Position numbers and translations under genes: made by a program | Part shown: positions 9,317 to 17,385 of the stretch, piece after piece | How positions within the stretch are numbered: position 1 is the first letter of the stretch | How the letters are laid out: every line of letters begins with the position of its first letter | The notes under the pieces: model-generated | The model's database searches: none | The model's input: only the letters and a program-made list of their open reading frames with translations | What the model was told of the DNA's origin: nothing | Source of the DNA: Dasania sp. GY-MA-18 | GTDB taxonomy: Bacteria > Pseudomonadota > Gammaproteobacteria > Pseudomonadales > Dasaniaceae | Assembly: GCF_024734385.1 (NCBI RefSeq) | Contig: NZ_JANHAP010000001.1 | Coordinates: 124,001 to 188,000, forward strand | Reading direction: 5' to 3' | Length of the DNA: 64,000 nucleotides

Positions 9317-11362
9317 CTAAAAAAATCTCCCTACAGCGTAGCTAGCAACACAACCAAAAACACCACTTTTCCTTGCAGCAGAGCGAGCATATTTTTCGGC
9401 TAATTTATTATATCCTCCTCGACTACTAGGGTATTTATTTGCTTTATTTTTATAATTATTGCTTTTATTATTCGCATTAGATGACGCAGCATTTCCCACT
9501 TTATTATTTGCCACCGTGCCTAGTATAGTGCCGACAGGGCAGCTTGACGGATTAGCAACTTGAGTTATAGCTGCCCCTATCGCTATGCCTAATGGGCCTG
9601 GAATCAAACCGCCTATTGCACCAGTAAGCATTCCCCCTAAAACACTTTGCCCTTGCAGACCGGCACAAATCCCTCCAAGTACTGCGCCAATGGCTGCCGA
9701 CCCTACAGTAACTATCTCCCCAGTAGGATCCACATTAACCAACGGCCCACCAGCCGCATAAAGATAATAATTCAGCCCCCCATTCATCCCAATCGGATCA
9801 CTCTGCAAATACCTCCCCACCTCCGCATCATAATCCCGAAAATAGTTATAACTCAGCCCCGACTCCCCATCAAAATACTGCCCCGGAAACCGCAAATTAT
9901 TCTCAACAACCTCAACCGCAACAAACGCCTCACCAAACGCCCCATACTGCGCCTGCCAAACCACCTGGCCATTAGCCTTTACCATCTTCTGCGGCGTGCC
10001 TAAATGATCATTGTGATAATAAAAGTACTCACCACTGGCACGGCGTTGATACAGGGGATTGGTCATCCACGTGGACTGCGGTTTAAATTGATACTCAACA
10101 ATTAAGTTACCCGCACTATCGTATTCCCCCGCCAAGCCCTGCACGGTATACAAATAATAGGTGGTGCCCGCCGCGGTGGTTTTGCTTATACGCTGGCCAT
10201 AGGGGTTATAGCTATACGTGGCTAAAGTGCTATTGCCATTATCAACCTGCTGCAAACGTTGGCTGACATCGTAGTGGTAATTAATAACGGGGTGTAAGCT
10301 GCCGCCGGTTTTTTGGATGGTGTGGCCGTTGGCGTCGTATTGGTAGCTAAGGCCGCCGTAGCTTTGCAGTTGGTTATTGGCATTATATGCAGCAAGGGTG
10401 CTGCCGCCATTAAGCGCTTTGGTACGGTTGCCCACGCCATCGTAGTCATAGTGCACAGACTCCACCGGGGTATCGCTATGGCTTAAGCGGTAGAGATTAT
10501 CGTAGCCAAAATTGTAATCGCCTTGCTCGGTGCTAATGGCGGTGATATTGGATTCGGCATCGTAGCTGTAGGCCGCAGTGGCCAGTGAATTGCTGGCTGG
10601 GTCTTGCAGCTGCCTATGGCTTTGGCGCAGTAAACCGTCTTGCGTCCACAGGGTTTTGCTACCACCGGGATAATGCATGCTGCCGGGTGATAACCAGTTA
10701 AAATCGCCCCAACTGATGATGCCCTGGCCGGGTATAGACACACTGCTAATTTGCTTATTGGCGTTGTAGCCATAGCTTACGGTGATGTTTTCGGGGTTGG
10801 TATAGGTTTTGATTAAGCCATTGGCGGTGTAGGTGTAGCTATAGGTTTTACTAAAGCTGCCAAAATGGGTGGTTACCGAGGCCAGTTTACCCCTAGCAGT
10901 AAAGGTGCGGGTTTCGGAGCTGGTGCTATCGGTGTAGCCCACCATTTGGTTGTTATTGTTGTAGTGGTACGCCACCTGTTTAACCGGCGCTGGGCTTGCC
11001 GCGTCGGCAGCGGTGACGTTGTTAAAGTAATCGACTGCCACTAAACGGTTGGCATCGTCATAACGGTAATCAGCCACCTCACCTTTGGCATTAAGGTAAC
11101 GGCTTAAGTTACCGGCCGCATCGTATTGATAGCGGTGTTTGCGATTAGTGCCCACGTCCAGTGCTTTGGTTTCTGAGAGTTGTAGGTTGCGTAAATCGTA
11201 GCTGTAGTGGGTAGTATCATTAGCGCAGCCAAGCTGGCTGTTATTGCAGCCCTCCCTAGACGCAGAGATAGTTACAATCGCGCTTATTCTAATCGGCTTA
11301 AGCCGTTTTGGGTCAACACTATTAGAGCAGCATGTATGTTGATTATTTTGACTCGCGAACAC
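9317..11362 (-). CDS. RHS/YD-repeat protein, N-terminally truncated, with variable C-terminal tip
   Basis: Residues from about 48 onward show many YD repeats (YDAAGNL, YRYDDANRL and others), then the conserved RHS core end: DHLGTPQKM, RYLQSDPIGMNGG and VNVDPTG. The last 133 residues (about 9320-9718) form a distinct tip, rich in Gly/Ala and hydrophobic, with motifs such as GAVLGGICAG and GGMLTGAIGGLIPGPLGIAIG, followed by a basic tail. This looks like a membrane-active or pore-type tip. RHS proteins usually exceed 1200 residues; here the first ~47 residues match nothing and no signal peptide is seen, so the 5' part is lost. The product may be an inactive remnant or a displaced tip donor. Confidence 0.8.
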   Translation of the reverse strand: MFASQNNQHTCCSNSVDPKRLKPIRISAIVTISASREGCNNSQLGCANDTTHYSYDLRNLQLSETKALDVGTNRKHRYQYDAAGNLSRYLNAKGEVADYRYDDANRLVAVDYFNNVTAADAASPAPVKQVAYHYNNNNQMVGYTDSTSSETRTFTARGKLASVTTHFGSFSKTYSYTYTANGLIKTYTNPENITVSYGYNANKQISSVSIPGQGIISWGDFNWLSPGSMHYPGGSKTLWTQDGLLRQSHRQLQDPASNSLATAAYSYDAESNITAISTEQGDYNFGYDNLYRLSHSDTPVESVHYDYDGVGNRTKALNGGSTLAAYNANNQLQSYGGLSYQYDANGHTIQKTGGSLHPVINYHYDVSQRLQQVDNGNSTLATYSYNPYGQRISKTTAAGTTYYLYTVQGLAGEYDSAGNLIVEYQFKPQSTWMTNPLYQRRASGEYFYYHNDHLGTPQKMVKANGQVVWQAQYGAFGEAFVAVEVVENNLRFPGQYFDGESGLSYNYFRDYDAEVGRYLQSDPIGMNGGLNYYLYAAGGPLVNVDPTGEIVTVGSAAIGAVLGGICAGLQGQSVLGGMLTGAIGGLIPGPLGIAIGAAITQVANPSSCPVGTILGTVANNKVGNAASSNANNKSNNYKNKANKYPSSRGGYNKLAEKYARSAARKSGVFGCVASYAVGRFF

Positions 11363-11599
11363 TAACTATCCTTATCAATTACGCGAGCTTCCTGGTAGTG
11401 GTATAGCAAGGCAGGGGGAAAGCCCCCCATCAAATACAGTCGTATCAGAACCTTACAAACCTGCTAACAAAGAAACCAGTTATTATTTTTAACGCCGCTC
11501 AGTTAAGCATATTAAGCTACTTGAGCCAAGTGAGGCTCTGAGCTAGATGAATAGGGTTATACATAATTAAAGACAATAAGCTCAAAGCACGCTGCTCTG

Positions 11600-12157
11600 T
11601 TATTGCAGTTCCGTCACAAACTCAGCAGCAATATCTTTATTGTAATAAGCCATACCCAATAAATTGAGGTAATCCATACGATCAGCCTTCATTAAGTCTA
11701 TTGCCGGTACAGCTAAACCCGCAGAATCGTACAGTGAAGTAATAAAGGCCATATAGCCCTCACCCTCTTTAGTCATCAACAAGCTAGCGGCACCTACATC
11801 GGGTTTAACTGCAGCGTTGAGTTCAGCAGGGAGTTTAACCGCCAATACTACCGGCGTTTCTTCGCCCGCAAAGCGCACTGCGCGGTTTTTAACCGCCTGC
11901 TCAGCCCAGTAATAGGCCAGCTCTTTACTCTGAGTTAAAAATACCGGCTCTATGGTTTCGGTATAAGCGTTACCTATTGTTGCCATGGTTTGCTTAGCTG
12001 CCTGTTTAATCGCCTTATCGCCAGAGCGATTTAGGCCCTTGCTTAAAATAGATTCAAGCAAGGCCGACGAGGTGCCGTGGTACCAGGTATCAGCAACGGC
12101 AAAACCGTTTTCGGTTAAGAGTTTTTTGGCGTCTTGTAAAGATTCGGGGGCTGGCAT
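11600..12157 (-). CDS. Putative ADP-ribosyltransferase-fold protein with YHGTS motif
   Basis: A 185-residue soluble protein. WYHGTSSALLESILSKGL followed about 50 residues later by VFLTQSKELAYYWAEQA recalls the His and Tyr elements of ART/Tpt1-like folds, where YHGT-type motifs bind NAD. No clear catalytic Glu motif could be fixed, so activity is unproven. It stands alone between the RHS remnant and aceA. I do not recognise a named family; an RHS-associated effector or a nucleotide-modifying enzyme are both possible. Confidence 0.5.
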   Translation of the reverse strand: MPAPESLQDAKKLLTENGFAVADTWYHGTSSALLESILSKGLNRSGDKAIKQAAKQTMATIGNAYTETIEPVFLTQSKELAYYWAEQAVKNRAVRFAGEETPVVLAVKLPAELNAAVKPDVGAASLLMTKEGEGYMAFITSLYDSAGLAVPAIDLMKADRMDYLNLLGMAYYNKDIAAEFVTELQ

Positions 12158-12280
12158 GAAATAAATCCCTATGGGCTCCCACTATTGTGAGAGCAAAAAT
12201 ATATAGATTCCCGCCTTCGCGAGAATGACAAACGAATACAGGCTCTAAGCCTGTTAAAAGCATAATAGTGTATCAGCAAC

Positions 12281-12304
12281 AAAAAAGGCGACCCTAGGGC
12301 CGCC
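12281..12304 (-). terminator. Rho-independent terminator after aceA
   Basis: On the minus strand an imperfect palindrome, GGCGGCCCTAGGGTCGCC, is followed by six U residues. It lies about 50 bases past the aceA stop. Confidence 0.8.
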
Positions 12305-12313
12305 TTTCTTTGC

Positions 12314-12343
12314 CAGCGACTAAAAACTAGCCACTAGCGACTC
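12314..12343. repeat. CTAG-rich dispersed repeat, copy 2 (downstream of aceA)
   Basis: Contains AACTAGCCACTAGCGACTC, identical to part of copy 1 beside rraA. It lies between the aceA stop codon and its terminator. Confidence 0.75.
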
Positions 12344-12351
12344 ACCACCCC

Positions 12352-13947
12352 TTAACCAAACTGGTTAGAGGTGTTCTTTTCACCAGCAGCTTTAAGCGCG
12401 TTTTCACCGGCAAAGTATTCTTTGTGATCGTCACCAATGTCAGAACCCGACATGTTTTGGTGCTTAACACAGGCTATGCCTTGGCGAATTTCTTTACGCT
12501 GTACGCCAGCTACATAGCCTAACATGCCTTGCTCACCGAAGTACTCTTTAGCCAAGTTGTCAGTAGACAATGCAGCCGTGTGGTAAGTCGGTAAGGTAAT
12601 CAAGTGGTGGAATACGTTCGCTTCACGGGCGGTATCCGCCTGGAAGGTTCTGATACGAGCATCAGCGGCTGCTGACAACTCAGAGTCATCGTATTCAGCC
12701 GACATCAAGTTAGCGCGATCGTAAGCAGAAACGTCTTTACCTTCAGCTACCCATGCATCGTAAGTTTGCTGGCGGAAGTTCAACGTCCAGTTAAACGATG
12801 GTGAGTTGTTGTAAACCAACTTGGCATCAGGGTGTACTTTACGCACCTCATCCATCATGCCTTTGATTTCGTGCACAGTAGGCACCGCTGTTTCTATCCA
12901 CAACATGTCGGCACCGGCATTGATTGCTTCTATACAATCGAATACGCAACGCTCGTGGCCAGTACCTTGACGGAATTGGTATAAACCAGAAGGTAAACGC
13001 TTAGGACGTACCAGCTTGCCATTGCGGCTGATTAATACGTCGCCCTCGGCAGTATCTTCAGGGGCAACGACTTCAACGTCTAGGAAAGAGTTGTAGACAT
13101 CACCTTGGTCGCCCGGCTCTTTAACTACCGCGATTTCTTTGGTTAGGCCAGCACCTTCAGAGTCGGTACGTGCAACAATAACACCGTCATCTACACCTAA
13201 CTCTAGGAAGGCGTAACGCAATGCGCGGATTTTGGCGTGGAAGTCTGCGTGAGGCACTGTCACTTTACCGTCTTGGTGGCCACACTGCTTTTCGTCAGCT
13301 ACTTGGTTTTCAATTTGTAAACAGCAAGCACCGGCTTCAATCATTTGCTTAGCCATTAGGTAGGTCGCTTCGGCGTTACCAAAACCGGCGTCTATATCAG
13401 CAACAATAGGTACTACATGGGTTTCGTGGTTGTCGATTTTATCTTGTATTTCAGCTTCTTTAGTTTTGTCACCCGCTTCACGCGCCGCGTCCAACTCGCG
13501 GAACAAGCCACCTAATTCACGAGCATCAGCTTGACGCAAAAAGGTGTATAGCTCTTCAACCAAAGAGGCTACCGCTGTTTTCTCGTGCATAGACTGGTCA
13601 GGTAATGGACCAAACTCAGAACGCAAAGCAGCAACCATCCAACCAGAAAGGTACAAGTAGCGGCGCTCGGTGCTACCAAAATGCTTCTTAATAGAAATCA
13701 GTTTTTGTTGGCCGATAAAACCGTGCCAGCAACCTAGCGACTGAGTGTACTTAGTCTTGTCTTTGTCAAACTCAGCCATATCGCGACGCATAACACCCGC
13801 GGTATAACGAGCAACATCTAGACCCGTTTTAAATTTGTTTTGCGCACGCATGCGAGCGGCTGATTCAGGGTTAATGGCATCCCATGGGCTGCCGGCGGCC
13901 TCTTTAAGAGCGGCTATGGCTTGGATGTCTTGATTAATAGCTGACAT
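12352..13947 (-). CDS. aceA: Isocitrate lyase (long, 531-residue type)
   Basis: Isocitrate lyase splits isocitrate into succinate and glyoxylate, the first step of the glyoxylate shunt. The active-site region reads DEKQCGH, the equivalent of the KKCGH loop of short forms. The length of 531 residues and segments such as GCWHGFIGQQKLISIKKHFG match the Pseudomonas-type long subfamily, as I recall it. A LysR gene starts 136 bases away on the opposite strand, followed by glcB, so the three form a glyoxylate-shunt cluster. The start MSAINQDIQ is well placed. Confidence 0.96.
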   Translation of the reverse strand: MSAINQDIQAIAALKEAAGSPWDAINPESAARMRAQNKFKTGLDVARYTAGVMRRDMAEFDKDKTKYTQSLGCWHGFIGQQKLISIKKHFGSTERRYLYLSGWMVAALRSEFGPLPDQSMHEKTAVASLVEELYTFLRQADARELGGLFRELDAAREAGDKTKEAEIQDKIDNHETHVVPIVADIDAGFGNAEATYLMAKQMIEAGACCLQIENQVADEKQCGHQDGKVTVPHADFHAKIRALRYAFLELGVDDGVIVARTDSEGAGLTKEIAVVKEPGDQGDVYNSFLDVEVVAPEDTAEGDVLISRNGKLVRPKRLPSGLYQFRQGTGHERCVFDCIEAINAGADMLWIETAVPTVHEIKGMMDEVRKVHPDAKLVYNNSPSFNWTLNFRQQTYDAWVAEGKDVSAYDRANLMSAEYDDSELSAAADARIRTFQADTAREANVFHHLITLPTYHTAALSTDNLAKEYFGEQGMLGYVAGVQRKEIRQGIACVKHQNMSGSDIGDDHKEYFAGENALKAAGEKNTSNQFG

Positions 13948-14015
13948 GTGACTTCCTTACTGATTACTGACTGATTGGTAGATTAGGTCATCCAAAAGAG
14001 ACCTTAGCTAAAGCG

Positions 14016-14028
14016 TAGACAAAGTCTA
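14016..14028. promoter_or_regulatory. Candidate regulator site between aceA and the LysR gene
   Basis: TAGAC-AAA-GTCTA is a perfect short inverted repeat in the 136-base divergent intergenic region. It could be bound by the adjacent LysR-type regulator. There is no further support. Confidence 0.3.
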
Positions 14029-14083
14029 TCTGAGCATGAGATGATTTAGCTAATTTATAGTTTTTATATCCGGTATTTTTTCA

Positions 14084-15031
14084 ATGAATATATCTCGCAT
14101 AGACCTCAACCTACTCGTTTACCTAGATGTGCTACTGCGCCAGCGCAATGTCACCAAGGCTGCCAACCAATTAGGCATTAGCCAACCAGCCATGAGTAAC
14201 GGCCTGAGGCGGTTACGGGATTTATTTGGCGACCCTCTATTAGTGCGCACCAGCGAGGGTATGATGCCCACCGAACGCGCGCAGGAGCTACAACCCGTGG
14301 TGCGCAATATGCTGGCCAGCGTAGAAAAAGCAGTACAGCCCACCGCCGAATTTGATGCCAAAAACAGCGACCGCGTGTTTCGCATTATGGCCAGCGACTA
14401 TACCGAATCCACTTTAACCATCCCCCTACTCAAACACCTGCGCGCGCAGGCCCCCAATATACGCCTGGATATTATGACGCCCAGTGATGTGACCTATGAG
14501 GATGTAGAGCAGGGCAAAGTGGACATGGTCATCAACCGTTTTGACGACATCCCGCAATCCTTTCACCAAACCACCGTATGGCATGATGGCTTCTCCTGCC
14601 TGTTTAGCCGCGACAACCCCGTAGCGCAAAACTTCAACCTGGACAGCTACTTAGAGTCACAGCATGTGTGGGTTAGCAAAACCGGCATGGGCACAGGGGT
14701 AGGGGTAAACCCCAGCGATGTGCAGCGCCTGGGCTGGGTAGATAACGAGCTGGGCAAGCTGGGTAAAACCCGCAACATCACGGTTTTTACCCGCCACTAT
14801 TTGTCCGCCATGCAAATGGCCGAACAAAAAGACCTGATCGTTACCGTACCCAGCAAGGCCGCACTCTCACAACGAGATAACCCCAAGCTGCTGATCAAAC
14901 CCGCCCCCTTCCCCATCCAGCCCCTAGAGCTAAAAATGGCTTGGAGCCCCTTGCTACAAAGCAACCCCGGCCACCAGTGGATGCGCCGCTTGATTAAGAG
15001 CGTGGCCGAAGAGATAGAAAGCGGTAACTAA
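14084..15031 (+). CDS. LysR-type regulator, probably of the glyoxylate-shunt genes
   Basis: A 315-residue LysR protein. The N-terminal winged helix-turn-helix reads NVTKAANQLGISQPAMSNGLRRLRDLFGDPLLVR, and the rest forms the effector-binding domain typical of NodD/SyrM-like members. It is divergent from aceA and directly upstream of glcB, so it is the obvious candidate regulator of both. The inducer is unknown. The gene to glcB distance is 127 bases. Confidence 0.9.
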   Translation: MNISRIDLNLLVYLDVLLRQRNVTKAANQLGISQPAMSNGLRRLRDLFGDPLLVRTSEGMMPTERAQELQPVVRNMLASVEKAVQPTAEFDAKNSDRVFRIMASDYTESTLTIPLLKHLRAQAPNIRLDIMTPSDVTYEDVEQGKVDMVINRFDDIPQSFHQTTVWHDGFSCLFSRDNPVAQNFNLDSYLESQHVWVSKTGMGTGVGVNPSDVQRLGWVDNELGKLGKTRNITVFTRHYLSAMQMAEQKDLIVTVPSKAALSQRDNPKLLIKPAPFPIQPLELKMAWSPLLQSNPGHQWMRRLIKSVAEEIESGN

Positions 15032-15105
15032 ACCGGCTTATTCACAAGCCTTATAGCGAACATAACAACTATTAATTAGATTTATCATGGTGCCCTACAT
15101 AGAAT

Positions 15106-15126
15106 GAGGAAACAGACTATTTCCTC
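15106..15126 (+). other. Hairpin in the glcB leader
   Basis: GAGGAAA and TTTCCTC form a 7-bp stem with a 7-base loop, 32 bases before the glcB start. No U-run follows, so a leader structure is more likely than a terminator of the LysR gene. Confidence 0.35.
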
Positions 15127-15158
15127 ACTCCATTCGCTTAGATGTTTAGGGCTTTACC

Positions 15159-17330
15159 ATGGCAACGCGCATTCAACAGGGCGGCTTACAAGTCGACAGC
15201 ACACTACACACGCTAATCAATCAGCAAATTATTCCCGGCACCGGCGTAGACGCCGATCATTTTTGGCAAAGTTTTGAAGCCATACTCAACGACCTAACCC
15301 CCAAAAATAAAGCCCTGTTAGAAAAACGCGCCCAGCTGCAACAGCAAATCAACCAATGGCATAAAGCCAGGCTAGGGCAAACACTCAATTTCGCCGAATA
15401 CAAAAGCTTTTTAGCAGAGATAGGCTACCTAGTCCCCGTAGGCGAAGACTTTAGCATTAGCACTCAAAATATAGAGCCAGAAATTGCCGAGCAAGCGGGG
15501 CCACAACTAGTAGTGCCTATTATGAATGCGCGCTTTGCCCTCAACGCCGCCAACGCTAGATGGGGCAGCCTATACGATGCACTCTATGGCACTGACGTTA
15601 TCCCCGACGAAGGCGAATTAGCTAAGACCAGCAGCTTCAATGCCCTGCGTGCCGATGAAGTACGCCGCCTAGCAAAAGAGTTTTTGGACAGCGCGGCGCC
15701 CTTAAACGGTGCCTCGCACAAAGATGCCGCCGATTACAGCATCAATAACGGCAAGCTCAATGTGCGACTTAAAGATGGCGAAACCGTCACCCTAGTCGAC
15801 AACTCACAGCTGCAGGGCTATCAAGGCGAAGCCAACAAGCCCGACATCGTGCTACTCAAACACAATAACCTGCACTTTGAGATAGAAATAGACCAAAAGC
15901 TGTCTCGCAGTGTTGATGCCGCCGGTGTTATAGACGTCAATTTAGAAGCTGCTCTTTCCACCATTATGGATTGCGAAGACTCCGTTGCCGCAGTAGATGG
16001 TGAAGATAAAGCGCTAGCCTATAGCAACTGGCTGGGTCTAATGAAAGGCGACTTAGCCGTTACCATTAAAAAAGGCCAGCAGGAGTCCGTGCGCCGCCTT
16101 AACCCCGACCGCAGCTACACCAGCCCTAAGGGCAAAAAGCTTAAATTAAAAGGTCGCAGCCTGCTGTTTATACGCAATGTTGGCCACCTAATGACTACCC
16201 CCGCAATTTTAGATAGCCAGGGCCATGAAATACCCGAAGGCATAATGGATGGCATGGTCACCTCACTGATTGCCATACACGATTTAAAAGGCAACGGCCC
16301 CCTACAAAACAGCCGCGCCAACAGTATTAATATTGTTAAACCCAAAATGCACGGCCCAGAAGAAGTGGCTTTTACTAACGAATTATTTGCCCGCATAGAA
16401 GACGCCCTTGGGCTAACGCGCAACACCATTAAAGTGGGCATTATGGATGAAGAGCGCCGCACTTCAGTTAACCTTAAAGAATGCATACGCGCTGCTAAAG
16501 AGCGGGTGGTATTTATCAACACCGGCTTTTTAGATCGCACCGGTGACGAAATACACACCAGCATGGAGGCCGGCCCCATGGTGCCCAAGGCCGATATGAA
16601 AGCGCAAAAATGGATTAGCGCCTACGAAGACTCCAATGTGGATATAGGCCTAGCCTGTGGCCTACAAGGCAAATCACAAATTGGCAAAGGCATGTGGGCC
16701 GAGCCCGACAGCATGGCCAAAATGATGCAGGCCAAAATTGCCCACCCCATGTCAGGAGCCAACACAGCTTGGGTACCCTCACCCACCGCCGCCACCCTGC
16801 ACGCCATGCACTACCACCAAGTAGATGTACAAAGCCAGCAGCAACAAATCAAACAACGCACTGCTGCCAACGTAGACGATATTTTAACAATTCCTTTATT
16901 AGGTGATCGCAAACTTAGCGACGCCGAAATACAAAGAGAGCTGGATAACAACGCCCAAGGCATTTTAGGCTATGTAGTGCGCTGGGTAGACCAAGGGGTA
17001 GGCTGTTCAAAAGTACCTGATATAAACAACGTAGGCTTAATGGAAGACCGCGCCACTCTGCGTATTTCCAGCCAGCATATCGCCAACTGGTTACACCATG
17101 GCATATGCAGCCAAGAGCAAGTGATGGCAACGCTAAAACGTATGGCCGCCATAGTAGACAGCCAAAATGCTGGCGACCCAGCCTATATTAATATGGCCCC
17201 CAACTTTGACGGCATCGCCTTTCAAGCGGCCTGCGATTTAGTGTTTAAAGGCTGCGAACAACCCAGCGGCTATACCGAGCCGGTATTACACGCTAAGCGT
17301 TTGGCGCTAAAAGCTGCCGCCAACACTTAA
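15159..17330 (+). CDS. glcB: Malate synthase G
   Basis: Malate synthase condenses glyoxylate with acetyl-CoA to give malate, completing the glyoxylate shunt. The 723-residue length is that of the G isoform. Recognisable parts include [18 protein letters not shown] near residue 130, [17 protein letters not shown] near 270, the [15 protein letters not shown] segment, and the C-terminal [18 protein letters not shown]. It lies downstream of the LysR gene on the same strand and ends in a strong terminator. Confidence 0.97.
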   Translation: MATRIQQGGLQVDSTLHTLINQQIIPGTGVDADHFWQSFEAILNDLTPKNKALLEKRAQLQQQINQWHKARLGQTLNFAEYKSFLAEIGYLVPVGEDFSISTQNIEPEIAEQAGPQLVVPIMNARFALNAANARWGSLYDALYGTDVIPDEGELAKTSSFNALRADEVRRLAKEFLDSAAPLNGASHKDAADYSINNGKLNVRLKDGETVTLVDNSQLQGYQGEANKPDIVLLKHNNLHFEIEIDQKLSRSVDAAGVIDVNLEAALSTIMDCEDSVAAVDGEDKALAYSNWLGLMKGDLAVTIKKGQQESVRRLNPDRSYTSPKGKKLKLKGRSLLFIRNVGHLMTTPAILDSQGHEIPEGIMDGMVTSLIAIHDLKGNGPLQNSRANSINIVKPKMHGPEEVAFTNELFARIEDALGLTRNTIKVGIMDEERRTSVNLKECIRAAKERVVFINTGFLDRTGDEIHTSMEAGPMVPKADMKAQKWISAYEDSNVDIGLACGLQGKSQIGKGMWAEPDSMAKMMQAKIAHPMSGANTAWVPSPTAATLHAMHYHQVDVQSQQQQIKQRTAANVDDILTIPLLGDRKLSDAEIQRELDNNAQGILGYVVRWVDQGVGCSKVPDINNVGLMEDRATLRISSQHIANWLHHGICSQEQVMATLKRMAAIVDSQNAGDPAYINMAPNFDGIAFQAACDLVFKGCEQPSGYTEPVLHAKRLALKAAANT

Positions 17331-17348
17331 GCACAATTAGCAAACACC

Positions 17349-17385
17349 ATGCCCTGCCTAAAACATTTAGGCAGGGCATTTTTTT
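17349..17385 (+). terminator. Rho-independent terminator of glcB
   Basis: A perfect 14-bp stem, ATGCCCTGCCTAAA with a 3-base loop, is followed by a T-run. It separates glcB from the convergent hydrolase gene, whose stop codon overlaps the T-run. Confidence 0.92.
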
